Source: Avibacterium volantium
GTDB taxonomy: Bacteria > Pseudomonadota > Gammaproteobacteria > Enterobacterales > Pasteurellaceae
DNA: 64,000 nucleotides
Reading direction: 5' to 3'
Assembly (NCBI RefSeq): GCF_900635775.1
Contig: NZ_LR134167.1
Location: 2,141,001-2,205,000, forward strand
Under the pieces are notes generated by a model. The model did no database searches and was not told where the DNA came from. It was given only the letters and a program-made list of their open reading frames with translations. A program made the position numbers and the translations under genes. Numbering within the stretch: position 1 is the first letter of the stretch; every line of letters begins with the position of its first letter. Shown piece by piece: positions 56,215 to 64,000 of the stretch.

Positions 56215-56373
56215 TTAACAACAAATATCCTGAACCACAAATTGCAATGAATGGCGTTCGTGTAAGCGGAATTTTCGCTGTTTCAAACGTTTTAATCTTA
56301 AAGCTCGCACTTGCGATAAACGGAAGAGTTTAGTGTTGTTTTTCTTCAAAAATGTTTTTCTTTTTACTGCCAT
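56215..56373 (-). CDS. Small basic protein of unknown function
   Basis: The 52-residue ORF begins MAVKRKTFLKKNNTKLFRLS and ends VVQDICC. It is very rich in Lys and Arg, with Leu at regular spacing, and has no signal peptide. AGAGGA lies six bases before the ATG, and a strong bidirectional terminator follows the stop. It starts 51 bp downstream of mltF on the same strand. It looks like a nucleic-acid-binding or ribosome-linked small protein, but I do not recognise the family. Confidence 0.55.
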   Translation of the reverse strand: MAVKRKTFLKKNNTKLFRLSQVRALRLKRLKQRKFRLHERHSLQFVVQDICC

Positions 56374-56424
56374 AATATCCTCTATTTTCTATCAAAATTC
56401 ACAGCCTAAGGGAAACGCCCTAAA

Positions 56425-57837
56425 TTATTTGCTGCGTTGTGGTAAAGGTTTGTTTTGTTCTTCTTGGTTTTGCTGTACGCGGTGATAATTCACAATGCTG
56501 TTCATATATCGGCGAATATTTTCCACATATTGGAACGCTTCATAACCTCGTGCATAACCATATTTTAAATTTGTGTAGTAACGTTTTTCTGCCAGTAAAG
56601 GAAGATTTTTCTTCACATCAAGCCAGTTATCAGGATCACCGCCAAGGCTTTTCGTTAAACGGCGCACATCAAGTAAATGCCCTAGCCCCATATTATAAGC
56701 ACATAAGGCAAACCAAATGCGATCTTCTTGGCGAATGGTATTTGGCATTTGCGCAAGTAATAAATGCAAATATTCCGCCCCCGCTTTAATGCTTTGCTCC
56801 GCATCTAAGCGATTGTTGATTTTCATTCGCTCCGCTGTCGCCTTAGTAAGCATCATCATTCCGCGCACCCCTGTTGGCGAAGTGGCTTCTGGGTTCCAAT
56901 GTGATTCTTGATAAGCAATAGCAGCTAACAAGCGCCAATCTAAATCTCCTTTGTACTTATCAAAAAGAGCGGCATATTTCGGTAAAATTGTTTCTATCGC
57001 GTTTAAATAAGAACGAGTGTCCACATAATCAAACTGTGCAAGATGATTAAAATATTTTTCTTCAATGCGTGCAATAAGCCCTGTTTCAATGGCATTATTC
57101 ATAAAATCAAGCAAGGCGGCTTGCAGCTCGTTATAAGTGTTATTCGCCAGATACCAATGAATGGTTGCTTCATCAGTAACATCAAAGGCAACTGCAAGCT
57201 GTGGCTTAATTTGTTGGGTAATGGAAATATCTATTGAGTTAGCAATGGTGTAATCAATTTTACTTTCCGCAACTTGCAGCAATAATTCTTCTTGGCTTTG
57301 ATCCACTGTCGTCCATTGCAAATCAGGATATTGCTCTTTAAAACGATTAAGCAATACATTAAGCTCCGAACCTTTCGCCACCACTAAGCGACCATTTAAT
57401 CTTGCTAGCGAATTCGGGCGATTTTCTCCTTTACGGTAAACCAGTTGCCACGAGGCAGAAGAATACGCCGGCCCAAGCTGAAACTGTTCTAATTTTTCAG
57501 GCTGATAAAGCAAATTCGCTGCGGCTAAATCAATTTGATGAGTGGATAACGCAGAAAACAGTGCTTGAACGCTATCCATTGGGCGAATATCCAATTCTAC
57601 ATTCAAATAATCGGCAAAGGCTTTCGTCAGTTCATATTCAAACCCCGTTGCGCCCTCCGAACCAATGAAATAAGAAATAGGATTATTCAGTGTGCCAACA
57701 ATCAGTTTGCCTTTGGTTTGCACCATTGCATAAGGGTTATCTTCCGATTGCATTATGCGCTGCCACGGGAACACCATATCAATGGCCCATAATAATAAGG
57801 CAACGGCACTCACTATGCGTAAAAATAAACCTTTCAA
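56425..57837 (-). CDS. mltF: Membrane-bound lytic murein transglycosylase F
   Basis: The 470-residue periplasmic enzyme is anchored at the membrane. The N-terminal signal or anchor is followed by an SBP-3 domain (about 40-265; [29 protein letters not shown]), then an SLT lysozyme-like domain with the catalytic Glu in [23 protein letters not shown]. It cleaves glycan strands during wall remodelling. The usual lipobox is not seen; the N-terminus reads as an uncleaved helix or standard signal. Confidence 0.95.
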   Translation of the reverse strand: MKGLFLRIVSAVALLLWAIDMVFPWQRIMQSEDNPYAMVQTKGKLIVGTLNNPISYFIGSEGATGFEYELTKAFADYLNVELDIRPMDSVQALFSALSTHQIDLAAANLLYQPEKLEQFQLGPAYSSASWQLVYRKGENRPNSLARLNGRLVVAKGSELNVLLNRFKEQYPDLQWTTVDQSQEELLLQVAESKIDYTIANSIDISITQQIKPQLAVAFDVTDEATIHWYLANNTYNELQAALLDFMNNAIETGLIARIEEKYFNHLAQFDYVDTRSYLNAIETILPKYAALFDKYKGDLDWRLLAAIAYQESHWNPEATSPTGVRGMMMLTKATAERMKINNRLDAEQSIKAGAEYLHLLLAQMPNTIRQEDRIWFALCAYNMGLGHLLDVRRLTKSLGGDPDNWLDVKKNLPLLAEKRYYTNLKYGYARGYEAFQYVENIRRYMNSIVNYHRVQQNQEEQNKPLPQRSK

Positions 57838-57888
57838 TCTCGCTCTACTCTATCATCACAACACATTTTATGTGTTTGGTTAAATTTA

Positions 57889-57927
57889 AAAGTGCGGTAA
57901 AAAATCATTAAATTTTGTACCGCACTT
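57889..57927 (-). terminator. Uptake-signal palindrome terminator of gmhA
   Basis: AAAGTGCGGTA and TACCGCACTT form an inverted pair between gmhA and mltF, about 20 bp past the gmhA stop. Confidence 0.75.
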
Positions 57928-57948
57928 ATCAAATTAAATGAAAATAAA

Positions 57949-58575
<627 letters not shown>

Positions 58576-58619
58576 TTAATCTATCACGATTTTGCCATTA
58601 ATTCATTATATTTCCGTGC

Positions 58620-61600
58620 CTAGGGTTGTAACGCTTGAAGCAATTCTGTAACAAAATCCAACCGCACTTTGTTATCGGTTAAATCACGCTGAAATCTAAA
58701 TTTCGTTGGGCCGTCAAAGCGATACACCGCAGGGGATTGCTGAATAAGCTGCAAGAATTTTGTTGGATCAAGGCTCGCTTGAGGGGAAAACTCAATAAAG
58801 CCACCTTGTGCTGTCGCTTCAATACGAATGATCTGCAATGGCTTGGCTTGCAAACGCAGTTGGGCAATTTGTAATAAATTTTTGGCTGGCTGTGGCAATA
58901 GCCCGAAGCGGTCGATAAGCTCCACTTTTAATTCATCAAGCTCTTGTGTATTTTCTGCCCCTGCAATGCGTTTATAAAAACCAAGACGCATATTCACATC
59001 GCCTAGGTAGTCATCTGGCAATAAGGCTGGAATACGCAAATCAATTTCAACTTGGCGTTGGGTGAGTTCATCAAGAGAAGGTTCACGCCCATCTTTCAGC
59101 GCATTCACCGCACTTTCTAGCAGATCCATATATAACGAAAAACCAATACTTTCAATTTGTCCGCTTTGTTCATCACCCAACAATTCACCCGCTCCGCGAA
59201 TTTCTAAATCTTGCGTTGCCAACATAAAGCCTGCCCCAAGATTATCCAAACTTTCCAAGGCTTCAAGGCGTTTTAACGCATCTTTTGTCATTGCTTTTGG
59301 CGGTGGCGTGAGCAAATAGGCATAGGCTTGATGATGCGAACGCCCCACTCGCCCACGCAGTTGGTGTAATTGCGCTAAACCAAAGCGATCCGCGCGTTCA
59401 ATGATGATGGTGTTCGCCGTTGGAACATCAATCCCTGTTTCAATAATAGTGGAACAAACTAGCACGTTATAGCGCTGATGATAAAAATCAGACATCACAC
59501 GTTCTAGCTCACGCTCTCGCATTTGCCCGTGTCCAATCACAATGCGCGCTTCTGGTACAAGTGCGGCAAGATTTTCGGCACAATTTTCAATGCTCGCCAC
59601 ATCATTATGCAAATAATAAACTTGCCCACCACGCAGAATTTCACGCAAAATTGCTTCACGAATAATTAAATCATCAGCCTGTCGCACAAAGGTTTTAATC
59701 GTTAAACGGCGTGCAGGTGGTGTAGAGATAATAGAAAGATCACGAATACCATTCATCGCCATATTTAAGGTGCGTGGAATTGGCGTTGCCGTAAGGGTGA
59801 GAATATCCACATTGGCACGCAGTTGCTTGATTTTTTCTTTTTGACGCACGCCGAAACGGTGTTCTTCATCAATAATCAGCAAGCCGAGATCCTTAAATTT
59901 CACTTCTGGCTGAATCAGTTTGTGCGTGCCGATTAGAATATCAATCTTGCCTTCCGCTAAATCAGCAAGCAGAGCTTTTTGCTCTTTCGCCGTTTTAAAG
60001 CGTGAAAGCACTTCCACATTCACTGGCAAGTTGGCAAAGCGATCTTTAAAATTTTCATAATGTTGCTGAGCAAGAAGCGTGGTCGGCACAAGCACCGCCA
60101 CTTGTTTATGGTTCATCACTGCCAAAAATGCGGCACGCATTGCCACTTCTGTTTTACCAAATCCCACATCACCACAAACTAAACGATCCATCGCTTTCGG
60201 CTGCGTCATATCAGAAATTACCGCATTAATCGCCGTCATTTGATCCAAGGTTTCTTCAAAAGGGAAAGTGGCTGAAAACTGCATAAACTCATCGCGATCA
60301 TAATGAAAGGCAAAGCCTTTTTGCGCTTCGCGGCGCGCGTACACATCAAGCAATTCAGCTGCCACATCACGAATTTTCTCCGCTGCTTTCTGGCGACTTT
60401 TCGCCCAAGCATCACTGCCTAATTTATGCAATGGCGCGGTTTCTTCCGAGCCGCCTACATAACGGCTAATCAAATGCAGTGAGGTTACCGGCACATAAAG
60501 TTTGGAATCATTAGCATATTGCAGTAGCAAAAATTCCGATTTTATTCCCGCATTTTCTAGCGTAACCAAGCCTGCATAACGCCCTACCCCGTGATCTAAA
60601 TGCACCACAGGCTGACCAATTTTAAGCTCCGCTAAATGACGAATTAAGGTATCAGGGTTAACCGATTTTTGTCGATCTCGGCTGCGCTGTTGCACACGCT
60701 CGCCGAGCAATTCCGTTTCCGTAATCAACGCAAGAGAAGCCTTGCCTTTATCCACAATAAAACCACGATCTTGGCTACAAATCAGCAAACTTTGCTTTTC
60801 TTGCAAGTCTGAAAGATGCGCAATTTGTTTTGGTCTTAATTTCAGCGGACTGAGCAAATCAAGCAAGGTTTCGCGCCGCCCTTCTGTTTCCACACAAAAG
60901 ACAATATCACCATTAAACTGCGTCATAAATTGTTGCAAAGGTAAGAGCGGTTCTTTTTGTTGCAATTTTAGGCTTAAATCAGGCAAGGCTTGCACAGGCA
61001 AGTTTTGCTGACGCACAGAAGCACGCGCCACTTTCTCCGTTTTCAGGGTGATTTTTGGAAAATGTTTGAGCTGATGATTAATTTGGTCAATGGGCAACCA
61101 AAGCTGATCTGGCGGTAATAAAGGGCGCATTGGGTCAACACGGCGGCTTTCATAACGCTGTTCACAATCTTGATAAAAACGCTCACCTTGTTGCTGGTTA
61201 CTCTCAAAATCTACAAATAGCGTTTGTTCAGGCAAATAATCAAATAAGGTGGCCATTTTCTCAAAAAACAATGGCTGCCAATACTCAATCCCTGCTGCCA
61301 GAGTGCCTTTGCTAACCTGTTGATAAATATGCTCAGGATCACGGCGAATCTCACCAAAGGTATCACGAAATTTCGCGCGGAAAAATTCAATGCCTTTGCT
61401 ATCGGTAGGGAACTCTTGCGCAGGCAATAAACGAATTGAAGGAATTTCTTCTAATGTGCGCTGCGTATCCACATCAAACGTGCGAATGCTATCAATCTCA
61501 TCATCAAAAAAATCTAAACGAAAAGGCACCGCACTTCCCATTGGAAACAGATCGAGCAACGCCCCACGCAACGCATATTCGCCGTGTTCCAGCACCTGTT

Positions 61601-62057
61601 CCACCGCACGATAACCCGCATTTTCTAACTTCAAACGGAAATCATTAATCACAATGCGATCGCCTTTTTTAATCAACAACACATTGTGCTGCAAATACTC
61701 AGGCGGACAAATTTTTTGCATTAAGGTGCTGATCGGCAAAATGAAAATGCCGTTTTTGGCATTTTGCAAATGGAATAACGCACTAAGCCGTGAAGAAATA
61801 ATGTCTTGATGCGGCGAAAAGCTGTCATAAGGCAAGGTTTCCCAATCAGGAAAAAAGGTAACAGGCTGCGAAACGAATTCCGCCAAAACTTTCGATAAAC
61901 GCACCGCACTTCGCGTATCTGGCGTTACAACTACGGTAAGCCCTTGGTGGCTTTGGGCAATTTCTGCAAGGGCTAAGGTATCGCTACCTGCAATAACATT
62001 GGCTAAAATTTTGTGATCATTGGCTTGCGTTGGGATATTCAAATCAAAATACATCAT
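58620..62057 (-). CDS. mfd: Transcription-repair coupling factor Mfd
   Basis: The 1145-residue protein has an N-terminal UvrB-like domain, an RNA-polymerase-interacting domain (~470-550; VVHLDHGVGRYAGL), RecG-like helicase motifs (CGDVGFGKTEVAMRAAF, IIDEEHRFGVRQKEKIK, LTATPIPRTLNMA, QLRGRVGRS) and a C-terminal TRCF domain. It removes stalled RNA polymerase at lesions and recruits UvrA. Several uptake signals occur inside. Confidence 0.98.
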   Translation of the reverse strand: MMYFDLNIPTQANDHKILANVIAGSDTLALAEIAQSHQGLTVVVTPDTRSAVRLSKVLAEFVSQPVTFFPDWETLPYDSFSPHQDIISSRLSALFHLQNAKNGIFILPISTLMQKICPPEYLQHNVLLIKKGDRIVINDFRLKLENAGYRAVEQVLEHGEYALRGALLDLFPMGSAVPFRLDFFDDEIDSIRTFDVDTQRTLEEIPSIRLLPAQEFPTDSKGIEFFRAKFRDTFGEIRRDPEHIYQQVSKGTLAAGIEYWQPLFFEKMATLFDYLPEQTLFVDFESNQQQGERFYQDCEQRYESRRVDPMRPLLPPDQLWLPIDQINHQLKHFPKITLKTEKVARASVRQQNLPVQALPDLSLKLQQKEPLLPLQQFMTQFNGDIVFCVETEGRRETLLDLLSPLKLRPKQIAHLSDLQEKQSLLICSQDRGFIVDKGKASLALITETELLGERVQQRSRDRQKSVNPDTLIRHLAELKIGQPVVHLDHGVGRYAGLVTLENAGIKSEFLLLQYANDSKLYVPVTSLHLISRYVGGSEETAPLHKLGSDAWAKSRQKAAEKIRDVAAELLDVYARREAQKGFAFHYDRDEFMQFSATFPFEETLDQMTAINAVISDMTQPKAMDRLVCGDVGFGKTEVAMRAAFLAVMNHKQVAVLVPTTLLAQQHYENFKDRFANLPVNVEVLSRFKTAKEQKALLADLAEGKIDILIGTHKLIQPEVKFKDLGLLIIDEEHRFGVRQKEKIKQLRANVDILTLTATPIPRTLNMAMNGIRDLSIISTPPARRLTIKTFVRQADDLIIREAILREILRGGQVYYLHNDVASIENCAENLAALVPEARIVIGHGQMRERELERVMSDFYHQRYNVLVCSTIIETGIDVPTANTIIIERADRFGLAQLHQLRGRVGRSHHQAYAYLLTPPPKAMTKDALKRLEALESLDNLGAGFMLATQDLEIRGAGELLGDEQSGQIESIGFSLYMDLLESAVNALKDGREPSLDELTQRQVEIDLRIPALLPDDYLGDVNMRLGFYKRIAGAENTQELDELKVELIDRFGLLPQPAKNLLQIAQLRLQAKPLQIIRIEATAQGGFIEFSPQASLDPTKFLQLIQQSPAVYRFDGPTKFRFQRDLTDNKVRLDFVTELLQALQP

Positions 62058-62288
62058 AAGGCTAAGTGCGGTGCTTTTTTCATCTATTTTTACGGATTAA
62101 AATTGTGCCTAGTTTAGCGGAAATCCCCAAACTTGCAAAGGAAAACACTGTTTTTTTACACAGTATCAAAACTCAAATAATCCACCGCTCACTTTGACTG
62201 CCCCTATTTTAACCAGTTAAGCACCGAAGGCGGAAAAACGCTTGACGAAAGCCGATGAAATCTTTATATTCAGCCACTACTTCCCGAT

Positions 62289-62378
62289 GGTGAGATGTCC
62301 GAGTGGTTGAAGGAGCACGCCTGGAAAGCGTGTATGTGCGAAAGTGCATCGGGGGTTCGAATCCCCCTCTCACCGCCA
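62289..62378 (+). tRNA. tRNA-Ser (GGA)
   Basis: This is a 90-nt class II tRNA with a long variable arm and encoded CCA. The acceptor is GGTGAGA/TCTCACC, and the anticodon loop CTGGAAA gives GGA. Confidence 0.96.
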
Positions 62379-62431
62379 TTCTATACTTTAAAATTCCCTT
62401 TTCTTTTCAATAAGTAAACGTATTTTTATCG

Positions 62432-62463
62432 TAAAAAAGGATTTATTCCTTAAAATAAATCCC
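62432..62463 (-). terminator. Rho-independent terminator of cysK
   Basis: The stem GGATTTAT/ATAAATCC is followed on the minus strand by six U. It lies 25-55 bp past the cysK stop. Confidence 0.7.
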
Positions 62464-62488
62464 TTAAACCATTTGTAGTCAATAATGA

Positions 62489-63439
62489 TTAACCTTCAAT
62501 TCCCTCAAACAATGCGGTGCTTAAATAGCGCTCTGCAGCGGAAGGGAGAATGGCGACAATCAGTTTATCGGCAAATTCGGGTAATTTGGCAAGGCGGTCA
62601 GCCGCTGCTACTGCGGCACCTGATGAAATGCCGGCTAGAATCCCTTCTTCCGCCATTAGACGGCGCGCGGTAGCAATGGCGGTTTCGCTATCCACACGTT
62701 CTACGCGATCGATTAAGGAAAGATCGAGATTTTTTGGGATAAATCCTGCGCCGATACCTTGAATTTTATGCGGGCCGGGTTTCACTTCTTCGCCATTTAA
62801 GGTTTGTGTGATCACTGGGCTTTCTTCAGGCTCAACGGCAACGGAAAGAATTTGTTTGCCTTGATCAAGTTTGATGGCTCGTGAAATTCCTGTGATTGTG
62901 CCGCCTGTACCCACGCCAGCGACCAACACATCAATTTTGCCGTCCGTATCATTCCAAATTTCCACGCCCGTGGTTTGGCGGTGAATCTCTGGGTTGGCAG
63001 GATTTTCAAATTGTTTCAGCATTACATAACGGTTTGGATCGCTTGCCACAATTTCTTCCGCTTTTGCAATGGCGCCTTTCATTCCTTTCGCCCCTTCGGT
63101 TAGCACAAGATTAACGCCCAAGCCTCTTAATAAGCGTTTGCGCTCAGAACTCATTGTTTCTGGCATTGTGAGCGTTAATTTATAACCGCGAGCGGCCGCC
63201 ACATAGGCTAAGGCGATCCCTGTGTTACCGCTAGTGGCATCAACAATTTCTTTCTCTTTGGTGAGAATACCGTCTTTTTCCGCTTGCCAGATCATATTCG
63301 CACCAATGCGACATTTCACGCTAAAACTTGGGTTACGCCCTTCAATTTTCACTACAAGATTGCCATTATTGCCAAAATGTTTTAGGCGGACTAAAGGTGT
63401 GCGTCCGATGGAATAAGAATTATCGCTATAAATTGTCAT
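62489..63439 (-). CDS. cysK: Cysteine synthase A
   Basis: There are 316 residues from ATG 63439; the frame to 63487 is longer but lacks support. This PLP-dependent O-acetylserine sulfhydrylase carries PLP Lys42 in [14 protein letters not shown], the substrate loop [11 protein letters not shown] and the phosphate loop [11 protein letters not shown]. It makes cysteine from sulfide. cysZ lies just upstream on the same strand. Confidence 0.97.
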   Translation of the reverse strand: MTIYSDNSYSIGRTPLVRLKHFGNNGNLVVKIEGRNPSFSVKCRIGANMIWQAEKDGILTKEKEIVDATSGNTGIALAYVAAARGYKLTLTMPETMSSERKRLLRGLGVNLVLTEGAKGMKGAIAKAEEIVASDPNRYVMLKQFENPANPEIHRQTTGVEIWNDTDGKIDVLVAGVGTGGTITGISRAIKLDQGKQILSVAVEPEESPVITQTLNGEEVKPGPHKIQGIGAGFIPKNLDLSLIDRVERVDSETAIATARRLMAEEGILAGISSGAAVAAADRLAKLPEFADKLIVAILPSAAERYLSTALFEGIEG

Positions 63440-63500
63440 TGTGTTCACCTGTTTAATTTGAATTAAAAGTGCGGTCATTTTTAGCATAGTTTTTCAGCAA

Positions 63501-63542
63501 TAAAAAATAGCCGTTTGCTATATTTTATAACCAACGGCTATT
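63501..63542 (-). terminator. Rho-independent terminator of cysZ
   Basis: AATAGCCGTT and AACGGCTATT enclose a 17-nt loop and are followed on the minus strand by TTTTTTATT. It lies between cysZ and cysK. Confidence 0.8.
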
Positions 63543-63558
63543 TAGGCTTTAATTTCAA

Positions 63559-64000
63559 TTAGTTAATAAAGCGGTCTGACTGATTTTTTAACGCTTCTCG
63601 CTGATTATTGACAATTTTCGCGCGACTATTTTGTGTTGATTTGTGATGCGGTTTAAATTCAAATAAGGCGTTATCGCGATACTTTTCCACCCACATTGCC
63701 GTTGCTCCGCATACTGCCACAGGAATAATCACCAAATTGATGATTGGCACAAAGGTACAAAAGGTAATTAAGCTGCCAAAGGTTAAACTTAGCGTGCGTG
63801 TTTCGCCCAATTCATTACGCATAATATGGAAAGGAATTTTGTGGTTATCAAAAGGGTAATCGCAATATTGGATCGCCATCATCCACGCAGTAAATAAAAA
63901 GGTCAGCACAGGCACGATAGACTGCCCTAATACAGGAATAAAACTTAGTAAAAACAAGGCGATAAGTTTTGGTAAGCTATACCATAATTTTTGCCATTCA
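63559..64000 (-). CDS. cysZ: Sulfate transporter CysZ (5' part outside window)
   Basis: The C-terminal ~146 residues are visible, and the frame is open to the window edge ([20 protein letters not shown]). Three hydrophobic segments are present, with [29 protein letters not shown] and [20 protein letters not shown], both typical of CysZ. The protein imports sulfate for cysteine synthesis. The cysZ-cysK order is conserved in gammaproteobacteria. Confidence 0.92.
   Translation of the reverse strand, partial: EWQKLWYSLPKLIALFLLSFIPVLGQSIVPVLTFLFTAWMMAIQYCDYPFDNHKIPFHIMRNELGETRTLSLTFGSLITFCTFVPIINLVIIPVAVCGATAMWVEKYRDNALFEFKPHHKSTQNSRAKIVNNQREALKNQSDRFIN

Overview
The window is chromosomal DNA of a Pasteurellaceae bacterium of the Haemophilus influenzae (Hin) uptake-signal type. 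The 9-mer AAGTGCGGT or its complement recurs more than thirty times, often as inverted pairs that double as terminators. Gene orders are also Pasteurellaceae-like: comNOP pilin-like genes, mrcA facing comABCDE, bioAFGCD, tol-pal, cydAB-cydX-ybgE, and yceD-rpmF-plsX-fabHDG-acpP. Species cannot be fixed from the sequence alone.

Layout. 1-1.8 kb: competence pseudopilin operon comN-comO-comP (minus strand, cut by the window edge) with a CRP-S (Sxy-dependent) site. 1.9-2.2 kb: three tRNA-Lys genes. 2.3-7.0 kb: ybgC-tolQRAB-pal. 7.2-10.3 kb: cydA-cydB-cydX-ybgE, including a 32-residue CydX. 10.7-13.9 kb: a small secreted protein, hpt, a candidate Fur-repressed small RNA, pmbA and yjgA. 14.0-21.7 kb: a foreign island bounded by two inverted 713-bp IS1016-type elements. 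It holds a truncated membrane protein, a REP pair, an IS256-family element, a multicopper-oxidase fragment, a CadR/PbrR-like regulator with a divergent CDF transporter, and arsR-arsC-acr3. The metal-gene part lacks Hin uptake signals and instead carries three Neisseriaceae-type DNA uptake sequences. 21.8-27.0 kb: hflKC, a phosphopantetheinyl transferase, a lipoprotein, htpG. 27.1-28.5 kb: an IS150-group element inserted into an uptake-signal hairpin. 28.5-38 kb: dcuB, the fatty-acid cluster and biotin genes bioAFGCD (to 39.7 kb), followed by four tandem ~165-bp units of paired hairpins. 40.5-43.1 kb: psd, an FKBP isomerase, and a two-gene islet (lipoprotein and XRE regulator) flanked by a 65-bp direct repeat. 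43.2-56.2 kb: mrcA, comABCDE, aroK-aroB-dam, a DciA-like gene, a divergent secM, secA, mutT. 56.2-64 kb: a small basic ORF, mltF, gmhA, mfd, tRNA-Ser, cysK and partial cysZ.

How the genes work together. The two competence operons supply pseudopilins and the PilMNOPQ-like envelope machinery for DNA uptake and share one regulatory motif. The uptake signals in this genome, and the Neisseria-type ones in the island, show transformation acting on the sequence. SecM-SecA, tol-pal, mrcA and mltF serve the envelope. The fab and bio clusters supply acyl-ACP and biotin. The island adds arsenic and probably cadmium/lead/zinc handling.

The items most worth following up are the IS1016-flanked, uptake-sequence-bearing metal island, the candidate Fur-regulated RNA next to pmbA, the divergent SecM arrest sequence, the CRP-S site overlapping the mrcA start codon, the tandem hairpin array near bioA, and the repeat-flanked XRE/lipoprotein islet.
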